From assembly GCA_027887045.1 (NCBI GenBank), contig JAPCJH010000001.1, forward strand, positions 372,001-436,000: DNA of 64,000 nt, read 5' to 3'. This document shows positions 23,764-32,026 of the stretch, in pieces. Position numbers and translations under genes: made by a program. Below the pieces are notes generated by a model that did not search any database, was not told the origin of the DNA, and saw only the letters and a list, made by a program, of their open reading frames with translations. The stretch is from Nitrososphaerota archaeon. GTDB lineage: Archaea > Thermoproteota > Nitrososphaeria > Nitrososphaerales > Gagatemarchaeaceae. The number at the start of each line of letters is the position of its first letter. Position 1 is the first letter of the stretch.

Positions 23764-23893
23764 CATAATTTCTCTTACGACCCCGATAAACAAAGGGCGG
23801 TTTGAGAATTATTCCGTGTTTCCAAATCTGGTTGCAATATATCTGCAGATGAATTCCTTGTTTTGCTCTTTGTCCTAATCCTTTGAACCCACT

Positions 23894-24415
23894 CTAAACT
23901 CTTGATCTCAATATTCCCAACGCGTAACCTATCGCAGACCTCACGATTTCTGGCTTCAATTGGTCGGTCGTTATCTCATGACTGGCGATCGCCCTCTTCA
24001 GAGTCTCCTGAGCTGTTCTATCACCAGTTAGTGCGCTGGCGATGATTTCCTTAAGCGCCATGATTTCCTTTCGTGAATTGAAATCGGAATCCTTTCCGCG
24101 CTGATCTCCTTTCATGTTCCTCCCATCGATTTCTAGGGATAAGATAGCACCACGCGCCGTTGAAGTAGCTTGGAAGTCGAGTAGGAAATTTTCACCCTTC
24201 TCATCATTGCCTACTTTGAGAAATCCGTAGATCCTGTCCTCTTCGATTCGTCTAATCTTGACTTGGACGACATTCTGATCCCCGGTTAGACTCCCACTCA
24301 CAAGTCTTCGAATATTCTTTGCCAATGTCGCTGACAATTCGTCAGCCGAGGTTTGACTTTGATGTGTGGCAACTCGTTCGGTGTTCTGCGACCTGTTCGA
24401 GCTCGAAATCCTCAA
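23894..24415 (-). CDS. Hypothetical soluble protein, cotranscribed with cupredoxin gene
   Basis: 173 residues from TTG 24415, overlapping the cupredoxin stop by 4 nt. The middle is beta-rich (NVVQVKIRRIEEDRIYGFLK, NFLLDFQATSTARGAILSLE). The C-terminal half is helical (RKEIMALKEIIASALTGDRT, LKPEIVRSAIGYALGIL). No signal peptide, metal motif or recognised domain. Translational coupling suggests it serves the same process as the copper protein, but nothing in the sequence shows how. Confidence 0.6.
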   Translation of the reverse strand: MRISSSNRSQNTERVATHQSQTSADELSATLAKNIRRLVSGSLTGDQNVVQVKIRRIEEDRIYGFLKVGNDEKGENFLLDFQATSTARGAILSLEIDGRNMKGDQRGKDSDFNSRKEIMALKEIIASALTGDRTAQETLKRAIASHEITTDQLKPEIVRSAIGYALGILRSRV

Positions 24416-25407
24416 CCACCCTTAACAATCACGGTGCCCCTCATCCATGGATGGTACTCGCAAAAGTAGTAACTGTATGTACCTAGCTTTGAGAAGGTGT
24501 GACTGTAGTTCTGATTCGCGAAGATCGTGCCTGAGTTGAAGCCCCCGTCCGTTGCGGTCACTGTATGGAATATCGCGTCCTTGTTCGTCCAGACCACCGT
24601 GTTGTTTACTCCGATGACTACGGTTATCGACGCGGGCGAATAACCCAACGACGTCGGGTCCGTCCCCGCACCCTTGAGGATAGTTATTCGCGAAAGCATC
24701 GGAGACTGGGGAACATTTGTCGTGGTCACGGTATGAGTTGTCGTTCCTGAATATGCGACGTTGGGGAGAACTATCAAGAAGCCGAACATGCCAACATTTA
24801 CGTGATAGATGCACACGTAGTCGTAGATTCCAACGTATTTTGCTATGAAGGAGCCCATCGCGCTCACGTGGCCAGAAGACCCACTTACGATCACACCCTG
24901 AGAGTTATTTGTTGCAGGACCAGTGAAGTTCTTCAGAGTCAGGTCATTCACAAGACCCGGTAGTGAGGCATTGATCTGAAAATCGTATGGCGGGCCTAGC
25001 GTGAATGTGTGTGCAACTGTGTCATTCGAGATGAATGTGACATGAATTGTATCGCCCTGGTTCACCACGATCGGCCCTCCGAAGAACCTATCTTGCAGCG
25101 ACAAGTCCTTGGTCCAAGTCAGCGTCACATCTCTCACGATCGGGGGCTGGTCCACTGCATACTTCCCGAGTGTGGAATTCAATGAGACTATCTCCGTTTG
25201 GAGACTGTTCAGCTTGGCCACGGTCGTATTCTGTCCCTTCACCTGGTTTTGCAACGTGTCAAGCCGCGCTTGGAGGGTCTGAATCGTCGAACCTTGTTGA
25301 CCCAGAAAGAAGGACAGATACGCAATGGCGGTGAAGGACAACATGACAACGAGGAGAACCGAAGCCGTGGCGCTCGAGAGAGCCTTCCCTTTTCGCGAGA
25401 AATTCAT
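24412..25407 (-). CDS. Membrane-anchored protein with two cupredoxin domains
   Basis: 331 residues. N-terminal anchor (TASVLLVVMLSFTAIAYLSF) and a short coiled coil (TLQARLDTLQNQV to LQTEIVSLNSTLG) precede two cupredoxin domains. The first (residues ~90-215) has HTFTL and DYVCIYHVNVGM. The second (~245-331) has HTVTAT and YYFCEYHPWM. Both keep the His...Cys-x3-His-x3-Met type 1 copper set. The protein is exposed outside the membrane and probably passes electrons between respiratory complexes, with the coiled coil allowing oligomers. Divergent from the RHH-like gene at 25500. Confidence 0.88.
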   Translation of the reverse strand: MNFSRKGKALSSATASVLLVVMLSFTAIAYLSFFLGQQGSTIQTLQARLDTLQNQVKGQNTTVAKLNSLQTEIVSLNSTLGKYAVDQPPIVRDVTLTWTKDLSLQDRFFGGPIVVNQGDTIHVTFISNDTVAHTFTLGPPYDFQINASLPGLVNDLTLKNFTGPATNNSQGVIVSGSSGHVSAMGSFIAKYVGIYDYVCIYHVNVGMFGFLIVLPNVAYSGTTTHTVTTTNVPQSPMLSRITILKGAGTDPTSLGYSPASITVVIGVNNTVVWTNKDAIFHTVTATDGGFNSGTIFANQNYSHTFSKLGTYSYYFCEYHPWMRGTVIVKGG

Positions 25408-25499
25408 GACTTCCGGTTACTGGGCGGCTGAAGTATTACTAGCCGCCTGTACACATGTAGTAGATTTATGTATAGATGTGAACAGATGGGTGTTTACAG

Positions 25500-26093
25500 A
25501 TGGCACGGACAAACATAGCTGTCGACGAGGCAACCGCAGATTCGCTAGCTGATGAGGCAACCAAGGAGAACAAGAGCCTCTACGCCTTGACTAACGAAGC
25601 GTTAGCAGCCGTGCTGAGAGTATGCGAGTATGGAGGCACACCACGTGAGGTTTATCCCTCTTGGAGGTTCAGTAGGATTCTAAAAGATACGGACGCGATT
25701 CCGCTACCAGGGGACCTGATGGAGGAGCTAACCAAGAAGATCTACTCTACTGACAAGGACTGGCTGCTTAGTCAGTGGTTCGGGGAGGGCAAACGGATTG
25801 GCTCTTACTTGCGCATGTACGCTGAAGATTTCAAAGAGTTAGTCTCAAGGGTTGACGAAGTACAGGCCTTTCTTCCGGTGAAGAGAGTCGAATTTGAAAG
25901 GAAGGAAGAACAGGAAAAAATCAACATCACCGTGCGAGTTATTGGTGCTGGACTTTCGCATGAATCCACAAGCTGTTCTGAACAGTTCTTGCGCGGTATT
26001 CTTTCAGCCTATCCGTACAAGATTGTCAGCAGCAGAATATCTGAAGGGATGATAGAAGTCAGAGCCGAGGAAGAGAAGCCCCACAAGCCGTAG
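25500..26093 (+). CDS. RHH-like N-terminus plus conserved archaeal C-terminal domain, paralogue 1
   Basis: 197 residues. Residues 1-45 (ARTNIAVDEATADSLADEAT, KSLYALTNEALAAVL) look like a ribbon-helix-helix dimerisation/DNA-binding unit. The remaining ~150 residues form an unassigned domain with PLPGDLMEELTKKIY, VEFERK and INITVRVIGAGLSHEST, ending SEGMIEVRAEE. The protein at 32722-33321 has the same architecture. The ATG follows a TATA-like GATTTATGTATAG by ~30 nt. Probably a transcription factor with a sensing domain; ligand and targets unknown. Confidence 0.7.
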   Translation: MARTNIAVDEATADSLADEATKENKSLYALTNEALAAVLRVCEYGGTPREVYPSWRFSRILKDTDAIPLPGDLMEELTKKIYSTDKDWLLSQWFGEGKRIGSYLRMYAEDFKELVSRVDEVQAFLPVKRVEFERKEEQEKINITVRVIGAGLSHESTSCSEQFLRGILSAYPYKIVSSRISEGMIEVRAEEEKPHKP

Positions 26094-26401
26094 CGCAATA
26101 CGGTCAGCGGCGGAAACATATGTTGGGTTAGTTGGGGCCCTCTGATCAGTCGTCGGACTCTCATCTCCCCATCGACCTTGTCTACAAATGCAGACACGTG
26201 GGGGTAGACACCCAACAAACGTACAATCTGGGTCTAATACTTCTCATTCTCCTTATGACCCCAGGGGAAAAATGGATTGATCTGCGCGATATGGAACACC
26301 AAACTCGACTTGGAATGGGCTCTGCAGGGTCGGCGGAACAACCACCGCGACCAAAGTAACGTCGTTTTCAGTCCTCATAGCCGCATGGAGGATGCGGGGA
26401 C
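26094..26401. other. Gene-free stretch of 308 bp
   Basis: No convincing reading frame on either strand and no tRNA. CCTCATAGCCGCATGGAGG near 26375 may fold as a weak hairpin just before the start of the ferredoxin fusion gene. No clear TATA box for that gene was found. Confidence 0.4.
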
Positions 26402-26827
26402 ATGACCAACCCTGATGAAGAAACAATGATTCCGGTCAGCCGAAGGGCTGGCGACAAGCTCACTCGGGCAAAGAGGGAAGGCGAGAGTTATTCCGATGTA
26501 ATCATCCGCCTGACCTCGACGACGCTAGAGGGGCTCCGGCGGAGGGGGGAACTGGAGGTTGTCACTTCTGACAGAAGAAAATTGAGCGTGAGCGTCGAGC
26601 AAGACAAGTGCTTGGGAGCGATGAGCTGCGTCTCCTTAGCCCCTGGGATATTCGCGCTCGATAGGACCCAATTAGGGTTCACGCTAAAAAGGCAGGAACC
26701 TCTTGGCATGAGGGACGTTGGGGAGGGGGAAATAGACAGCGACACGATAATTCGGGCTGCTGAATCATGTCCTTACCGAGCAATCCTCGTGAAGGATGTG
26801 GAGACTGGCGAGGAGATCGTCCATTGA
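26402..26827 (+). CDS. VapB-like N-terminal segment fused to a ferredoxin
   Basis: 141 residues. Residues 8-40 (MIPVSRRAGDKLTRAKREGE, SYSDVIIRLT) match the short antitoxin-like module that precedes many archaeal VapC toxins. Residues 57-141 form a single-cluster ferredoxin: SVEQDKCLGAMSCVSLAPGIF with C-x5-C, and a distal AESCPYRAILV. The third inner cysteine of a 4Fe-4S motif is missing, so a 3Fe-4S or incomplete cluster is possible. It heads a tightly packed gene set (UspA, CBS, CbsA-like, Rieske, cytochrome b) and could be a redox-responsive regulator or an electron carrier. Confidence 0.75.
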   Translation: MTNPDEETMIPVSRRAGDKLTRAKREGESYSDVIIRLTSTTLEGLRRRGELEVVTSDRRKLSVSVEQDKCLGAMSCVSLAPGIFALDRTQLGFTLKRQEPLGMRDVGEGEIDSDTIIRAAESCPYRAILVKDVETGEEIVH

Positions 26828-27312
26828 ATATCACTGCTAGCACGAGGGAAGAATCTGCTGAGAGCAAATCGTTCAGAAAAATACTCGTAGGGTATGATGG
26901 GTCTGAAAACGCAAAGCGAGCACTGGCGACGGCCCGGATGCTGATGGAAAAGTTCGGGTCAGAGCTGGTTATCATCCACGCCGTCTCCGTCTCTTCGTAC
27001 GGGTTCGTTGGTTCCGCGGGGAGCGGAGCTCTTGATTTTGGAAAGCTGAAGGTCCTCGCAATTCGCGAGGCGGAAACCCTGGTCCACGCTCTGGGAGCCC
27101 AGCTCAAGCAGGAGGGAGTCGAAGCCAGGACCGAGGTTGTTGTAGACGGAGCATCCGCAGTCGGGGCCATCGCGGAATTCGCTCAAGGCGAACACGTGGA
27201 CCTGATTGTGTTAGGCACGAGGGGGCTCGGTGGTTTCAAGAGATTGCTTCTCGGAAGTGTTTCAAACGGAGTTGTCGCGCACGCGCCATGTGCGGTTCTG
27301 GTGGTCAGGTAG
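26824..27312 (+). CDS. Universal stress protein (UspA family)
   Basis: 162 residues from TTG 26824, overlapping the ferredoxin stop by 4 nt; a longer frame exists but overlaps the ferredoxin gene. The Usp fold is complete: KILVGYDGSENAKRALATAR, HVDLIVLGTRGLGGFKRLLL and GSVSNGVVAHAPCAVLVVR. This gives the ATP-binding motif G-x2-G-x9-G-S. It binds ATP and acts in stress signalling. Position between a ferredoxin fusion and a CBS protein suggests energy or redox sensing for the respiratory genes downstream. Confidence 0.92.
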   Translation: MNITASTREESAESKSFRKILVGYDGSENAKRALATARMLMEKFGSELVIIHAVSVSSYGFVGSAGSGALDFGKLKVLAIREAETLVHALGAQLKQEGVEARTEVVVDGASAVGAIAEFAQGEHVDLIVLGTRGLGGFKRLLLGSVSNGVVAHAPCAVLVVR

Positions 27313-27316
27313 AACC

Positions 27317-27748
27317 ATGCTTTTAGTGAGGGACGTCATGACGCCTAAGGTCAAAACAACCAATCCAGAAACCACTATCAGGGTAGCGGCCGGGCTAATG
27401 TTGAAGGCAAAGATAGGTTCGCTTTTGATACTGGAAGGCGGGACTCTCCTAGGCGCAGTAACCGAGGGGGACGTTTCCAGAGCCATAGCAAAAGGGGCAG
27501 ATCCCGATAAGGCCGTTGTCAGAGAAGTGATGTCAAAGATGCTCGTCACAATTGACCCAAGTGCGAGGATGGAAGAAGCCGCAAAGAAAATGGCAGGTGC
27601 GAAAGTCAAGAGACTTCCCGTTCTCGAGGACGGCAAGGTGGTTGGGATAATCACTCAGACCGACATCGTGGCCTGGAGCTTTGACTTAGTCACTTCGCTG
27701 AAGGAAATGGTCAGAGCGAGGTACAGGCCGCCTGACTTTCAACCGTGA
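27317..27748 (+). CDS. Two-CBS-domain protein
   Basis: 143 residues from ATG 27317. CBS1 is VRDVMTPKVKTTNPETTIRV with LLGAVTEGDVSRAIA, CBS2 is VREVMSKMLVTIDPSARM with VVGIITQTDIVAWS. Binds adenine nucleotides. The longer frame starting at 27230 overlaps the Usp gene and is rejected. It overlaps the next gene (CbsA-like) by 4 nt, so it is translationally coupled to a respiratory protein gene. Confidence 0.9.
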   Translation: MLLVRDVMTPKVKTTNPETTIRVAAGLMLKAKIGSLLILEGGTLLGAVTEGDVSRAIAKGADPDKAVVREVMSKMLVTIDPSARMEEAAKKMAGAKVKRLPVLEDGKVVGIITQTDIVAWSFDLVTSLKEMVRARYRPPDFQP

Positions 27749-28878
27749 CAGAGAGGGGGAAATTGGCTGAGTCAGGCAGATTGATTCGCCTGAGAACACT
27801 CGTGTTAGTCGTGTTTCTTTCCACCTTAACAGTCTCGGCGAGGTTCCCCTACACAGTTGTCGCTCAGACCAACTTTCAAAACATCACATCTTACACGGTA
27901 ACCGGTGCTGCGAACTTTACCGCCCCTGGCTCAGAATCCTTCTGGAGATCGATTCCGTGGACTGCCATCCCCCTAGCGGCCAGCGTTTCACCAGGCGGTG
28001 GACACACGTCAGAGCTGCTCGTGAAATCGGCGAATGATGGATTCGAGATTTATGTCCTCTTCCGATGGAACGACACGCAGGGCCCATCTTACGCCTCGGA
28101 TACCGAAGTGTACAGGGCCTCGAATGGGTCATTGGTACCTCTGAATCCGGGAGCGACTGCTAACGTTAAGCAGCTCTTTTACAACTCCACCTACTTCTAT
28201 CCCGATAGAGCCGCGATGCTTTGGTTCATCGGAAACTCCTCATCACGACAGCAATCACCTGTCATGCAGCTCGGTTCCAACGGCGCGATCACTGGGGGTG
28301 CTGCGGATATATGGCACTGGCAATCCAATCCGACAGACAACAGCAAGACCGACGCGGGGTTCCCAGGGGGGTATACCGACCCGGCGGGAAAGCCATCATA
28401 TCCTTCAGACAATCTGTCTTTCGCCGAGGACGACTACACCAATACCACAGGTTTCTTCGTGACCGCGGGAAGCTTCGGGAATTCGTCGAATCTCGCCCCA
28501 AATGCAAATCCGTTTGTAGTATTGGCGGGCACCCAATACTCCTCCACAAACAAGACCTGGACAGTCGAGATGACGCGCAGCTTCACGACTGACGCACCGA
28601 CGTTCAGGGTCCAGCTTAGTTCAAACTCGAACTACTTTGTCGCTTTCGCCGTCTGGCAGGGAAAGCTCGGTGAGTCGTCGCACTTCAAATCCGTTTCTCA
28701 ATGGTATGAGCTGACAATCAGCAATCAGTCACCGAAATCTTCGAGCGTCCCGCAGCCAGCAACGGGCGTGACCCCTCTTCTCGCCGTTGTCGTGGCCGTG
28801 GGGGCCTTTCTGGTAGGGGTTGTCGTGGGCTCCGTGCTCTTGTCATATCGAAAAGACCCACGGAGGCCGGTTCCGTGA
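27745..28878 (+). CDS. Extracytoplasmic haem protein, CbsA / ethylbenzene dehydrogenase gamma-like
   Basis: 377 residues. Signal peptide (RLRTLVLVVFLSTLTVSARF), a large external domain (residues ~45-325) and a C-terminal membrane anchor (VTPLLAVVVAVGAFLVGVVV, then basic YRKDPRR). GFEIYVLFRWNDTQGPSYAS and GAADIWHWQSNPTD are motifs of the EB_dh haem-binding fold found in CbsA, the mono-haem subunit of Sulfolobus cytochrome b558/566. It is followed, with 4-nt overlap, by Rieske and cytochrome b genes, the same order as cbsA...soxL-soxN. It probably carries electrons on the outer face. Several N-glycosylation sequons are present. Confidence 0.8.
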   Translation: MTERGKLAESGRLIRLRTLVLVVFLSTLTVSARFPYTVVAQTNFQNITSYTVTGAANFTAPGSESFWRSIPWTAIPLAASVSPGGGHTSELLVKSANDGFEIYVLFRWNDTQGPSYASDTEVYRASNGSLVPLNPGATANVKQLFYNSTYFYPDRAAMLWFIGNSSSRQQSPVMQLGSNGAITGGAADIWHWQSNPTDNSKTDAGFPGGYTDPAGKPSYPSDNLSFAEDDYTNTTGFFVTAGSFGNSSNLAPNANPFVVLAGTQYSSTNKTWTVEMTRSFTTDAPTFRVQLSSNSNYFVAFAVWQGKLGESSHFKSVSQWYELTISNQSPKSSSVPQPATGVTPLLAVVVAVGAFLVGVVVGSVLLSYRKDPRRPVP

Positions 28879-29504
28879 GCCAGGAGGCGGAAAAGGACTC
28901 AGGACCAGATGACGAAGGAAAGAGAACATTTCTGAAGATAGCGGTCACCGCTTCGGTGGTTCTAGCTGCCGGCGGTGTCGCCGCCATAGCCAAGTCTCTA
29001 GTCAATCCCGCTCTCGGAGTAAGTTCACCTCCAACGCAGTTCCCGAGGGTGAAGGTGGCGAGCATGGGAAATCTGGTCGTCAACCAGCCAGTTTCATTCA
29101 ACTATCCGCTCGACAACGAACCCAATATTCTTGTGAAACTGGGGCAGAAGGCTGACGGGGGAATAGGACCCGATGGAGACATCATCGCCTTCAGTCAGGT
29201 CTGCCAACACTTGGGGTGTCTCTACGCGTTCCAAGCGCAGGGCTCCTCTCCTCCCTGCAGCGCTTCATACAAGGCCGACCGACCGGTGGGTTATTGCTGC
29301 TGTCATGGGACAGTGTACGACTTCGGTCATCAAGCGCAGGTCATCTCGGGACCCTCGCCGCGACCTCTGCCGCGGGTGATTCTTGAACTGAATTCCTCCG
29401 GAGACATTTTCGCGACGGGGATGACTCCCCCAACAATCTTCGGACACAACACCGGCTCGAACGACGCCGCTTCGGACCTCCAAGGTGGAAACTTGGTGGC
29501 CTAG
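28875..29504 (+). CDS. soxL: Rieske iron-sulfur protein, SoxL-like
   Basis: 209 residues from GTG 28875. An N-terminal membrane anchor with Tat-like KRTFLKIAVTASVVLAAGG precedes a Rieske domain with ligands CQHLGC and YCCCHGTVYD. A long insert lies between them (QAQGSSPPCSASYKADRPVG), as in SoxL/SoxF-type archaeal Rieske proteins, and GPSPRPLPRV forms the Pro loop. It should be the high-potential subunit of a quinol-oxidising complex with the cytochrome b encoded next (20-nt overlap if GTG 29485 is used). Confidence 0.92.
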   Translation: MSQEAEKDSGPDDEGKRTFLKIAVTASVVLAAGGVAAIAKSLVNPALGVSSPPTQFPRVKVASMGNLVVNQPVSFNYPLDNEPNILVKLGQKADGGIGPDGDIIAFSQVCQHLGCLYAFQAQGSSPPCSASYKADRPVGYCCCHGTVYDFGHQAQVISGPSPRPLPRVILELNSSGDIFATGMTPPTIFGHNTGSNDAASDLQGGNLVA

Positions 29505-30990
29505 TTTGGGGGAACCTGAGAACGAAGGAAGGCTCGTGCGGCTGGTGCATTGGTTCGACTCGAGGTTAGGGCTCTCCTATCAATTACTGCGCCCTGTTCC
29601 CCAATACGCCATAAACCCGTTCTACTGGCTGGGAGCCCTCGCTGTCGTTGCCTTCGTCATTCAGGGAATCACGGGCATGGTGATGATGCTGTATTATGTG
29701 CCCAGCCCGACTCAAGCTTACACGTCCACACTCTACATTTTCCAGAACGTCTACTTTGGCGCGTTTCTACAGACGGTTCACCTATACACCGCCTACGCGA
29801 TGATCATGCTCGCCTTCATGCACTTGATGCGCGGCTACTTCGTATCGGTACACAAGAAGCCAAGGGAGCTGATGTGGGTAACGGGCATGCTCATGGGGTT
29901 TGTTACGCTGGGCTTTGGATTCACGGGATACCTGCTTCCGTGGTCGGTGATTTCAAAATCGGCGACTGATGTTGGAGTCGGAATGATCCAGGCGCTTCCT
30001 CCGCCTGTTTCGTCCTTTGTTAGTTTCCTCATCGTGGGAGTCGGCGGTGACGCAGCCACCCTCCTTAGATTCTATGACCTCCACGTGGTTATTTTGCCGG
30101 CAGTTCTTCTCGCTCTGCTAGTCGTCAAGATGTACATGCTTGAAACCCACGGGATATCTGAGCCGGCGCTTGGAGATGGTCCGTCATTTCGTTCAAAGAA
30201 GCTCCTGCCCGTCTTCCCGGACGTGTCTCTCTATCTTCTCGAACTCGCGGCCTTGTTCGGGGTCGGGATGCTATTGATTTCATTCCTCTTCCCGGTCACA
30301 CTTCCACCCGCGTACACACCCCAGCTGGCAGCAACCATCGCGGCCCAGCCCGATTGGTACTTTCTCTGGATATATCAGATACTGAAGATTTCAGCTTTCG
30401 AAGGCGGGGGGCTCCCGGTTGCCCTCACGCTTGTGACTGGAGTTCTCTTGCTTCTCGTGGTGCTACCATTTATTGATCGCAGCGAAAGACGAAGGATTTC
30501 GGAACGGCCTAGATTCATCGCCATCGGAGCAATTTTTGCCGCTGAGTTGGTGGTGTTGGCGGGGTGGGGTCTGCTGACCCCGGGCCAGGGAATCCCTACG
30601 TTGCAAGCGACGCTGGTCCTAGGCGGGACGGCGTTGGCCGTGGGACTGATAGTTCTAGGCGTGGCCAGGGCGTTGCGCTCGAGAGTCCGCACCCCAGATG
30701 CTTTGGCGGGGGCCGCTATTCGTACCGCGCAGCTGAGAGTTGGCTTGGCCATGACAGGCATAATCGCTCTCGGAGCCCTCTCGATCGGCGTCTCGATGGA
30801 TTCGGTAGTCCAGCTCGCCCTCAACGGACTCAAGTTGTTCCCCCTCGCCAGGTTGGTTGCCTCTTTGATTGGCCTTGCCGCCTCAGCGTTCCTGTCGATC
30901 TTTCTGATTTTCCGATTGCATTCGGGGGCGGACTTGATGCGGAGAAGATTGATCTTTCTTAGAATAGGGTGGAACGATGCTGAAGATTAA
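29485..30990 (+). CDS. soxN: Cytochrome b, SoxN-like, with extended C-terminus
   Basis: 501 residues (GTG 29485; TTG 29506 also possible). The N-terminal b6-like half has helix B histidines in HLYTAYAMIMLAFMH (H-x13-H) and helix D LHVVILPAVLLALLVVKMYM. In helix D the expected second ligand position holds Lys (H+15) or Val (H+14) instead of His. The quinol-site loop is PDWYFLWIY. The C-terminal half adds about six helices. It oxidises quinol with the Rieske and CbsA-like proteins. A 14-nt overlap with the next gene shows tight coupling. Confidence 0.9.
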   Translation: METWWPSLGEPENEGRLVRLVHWFDSRLGLSYQLLRPVPQYAINPFYWLGALAVVAFVIQGITGMVMMLYYVPSPTQAYTSTLYIFQNVYFGAFLQTVHLYTAYAMIMLAFMHLMRGYFVSVHKKPRELMWVTGMLMGFVTLGFGFTGYLLPWSVISKSATDVGVGMIQALPPPVSSFVSFLIVGVGGDAATLLRFYDLHVVILPAVLLALLVVKMYMLETHGISEPALGDGPSFRSKKLLPVFPDVSLYLLELAALFGVGMLLISFLFPVTLPPAYTPQLAATIAAQPDWYFLWIYQILKISAFEGGGLPVALTLVTGVLLLLVVLPFIDRSERRRISERPRFIAIGAIFAAELVVLAGWGLLTPGQGIPTLQATLVLGGTALAVGLIVLGVARALRSRVRTPDALAGAAIRTAQLRVGLAMTGIIALGALSIGVSMDSVVQLALNGLKLFPLARLVASLIGLAASAFLSIFLIFRLHSGADLMRRRLIFLRIGWNDAED

Positions 30991-31237
30991 GCGAATCGTC
31001 GTTCCGCTGATACTTATTCAAGCCGTTTCGGTTCTCGTGCTCTGGACTCTGGATTCCGTGAACCGCGCAAGTCAGGAGATTATTACCCTCTTCTTGGCAA
31101 TCGACCTTCTTTCATTCGCTGTTATCGCTCACATCTATCGATCGGGTCGGGAGGGCTTGACTTTGAGAAGGCATTGGATTATTGTGGCTGGCGTCGCAAT
31201 CCTGTTACTATTGCTCACGACAGTGTTTGTTACTTGA
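30977..31237 (+). CDS. Small membrane subunit-like protein of the cytochrome b operon
   Basis: 86 residues with three hydrophobic segments (IVVPLILIQAVSVLVLWTL, IITLFLAIDLLSFAVIAHIY, WIIVAGVAILLLLLTTVFV). No haem-ligand pairs beyond one His in AHIY and one in RRHW. It starts inside the cytochrome b stop and ends the operon. Sulfolobus cbs-sox clusters also contain small membrane proteins (CbsB, OdsN), but homology cannot be judged by eye. The region 31238-31460 behind it holds no gene. Confidence 0.65.
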   Translation: MLKIKRIVVPLILIQAVSVLVLWTLDSVNRASQEIITLFLAIDLLSFAVIAHIYRSGREGLTLRRHWIIVAGVAILLLLLTTVFVT

Positions 31238-31460
31238 ACTGCCGTCAAGACCCGTCGGGGCGATTTGTCGTAGACAGCTCGTTTATTGAAACGTTGAAGG
31301 GTCGGGGCGCCGAATCTGACCCAGCCTCGGCGCGCGAAGTGTATGAATATTGATAGAGGAAACGTTTCAACGATGTAGGTAATTGTGGATTGAGCTAGGT
31401 CGTTTCCGGCTAATACCCAAAAAACCAGCTTGGGCATAGCTTGACTACGTCAATCGAATT

Positions 31461-31934
31461 TCAGGGCACGTTGTACGCTAGATAATTGATTAGGGAATCC
31501 GAGAGCTCTTCCTGTCTTGCCAACCACCTGACAATGTCCGTCATTGTAACTAGGCCGAAAAAGGTGCCCTCTTCTCCCAGCACCACCAACCGCCTAATGT
31601 TGTTCTCAATCATTTTCTTTGCCGCATCACCGATGGAAGTATCCATCGTTGTAGCTATGAGCGGTACCGACATGATCTCTTTGACCCTGATTTTGCTCGG
31701 GTCAGTACCCACAGCTGTTAGCATCCGAAGCATGTCCCTTTCCGTAACCATTCCTATTGCCCCTCCTTGTCTCATGACGACTAGGCAACCAACGTTCTTC
31801 TCAAGCATGAGCGAAGCGGCTTCCAGCACGGAGGCCTCTGATCTAATCGTGTGGACGTCCTCTATTACTATGTTCTTGACCTTCGCCTCGCTGGACACGA
31901 TTCTTGGTTCTCCAACCGGGCTAAAAGAATTCAA
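31461..31934 (-). CDS. Two-CBS-domain protein
   Basis: 157 residues. CBS1: VKNIVIEDVHTIRSEASVLE with AIGMVTERDMLRMLT. CBS2: VKEIMSVPLIATTMDTSIGD with FFGLVTMTDIVRWLA. Third CBS-pair protein in the window and the second in the respiratory region. It is convergent to the cytochrome b operon and probably monocistronic. Ligand presumably an adenine nucleotide; partner unknown. Confidence 0.9.
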   Translation of the reverse strand: MNSFSPVGEPRIVSSEAKVKNIVIEDVHTIRSEASVLEAASLMLEKNVGCLVVMRQGGAIGMVTERDMLRMLTAVGTDPSKIRVKEIMSVPLIATTMDTSIGDAAKKMIENNIRRLVVLGEEGTFFGLVTMTDIVRWLARQEELSDSLINYLAYNVP

Positions 31935-32026
31935 CGGCGTGGTTCACCTTAACATTCTTTCTTCTCGCCAAATCTTATCCTTCAAAAAATGGGGAGTAGG
32001 AGGGCTGAGGAAGGCCCCAGCTCTCG

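Noticed and set aside
23597-23764. N-terminal extension of the tRNA-binding protein to 23764
   Set aside because: The extension (MDRGGLEPPTSTS...) is the antisense of the tRNA-Ala gene; the GTG at 23596 behind a TATA-like element is a better start.
23897-24415. Cupredoxin-operon gene as a V4R or heat-shock protein
   Set aside because: No motif supports a specific family, so it is left hypothetical.
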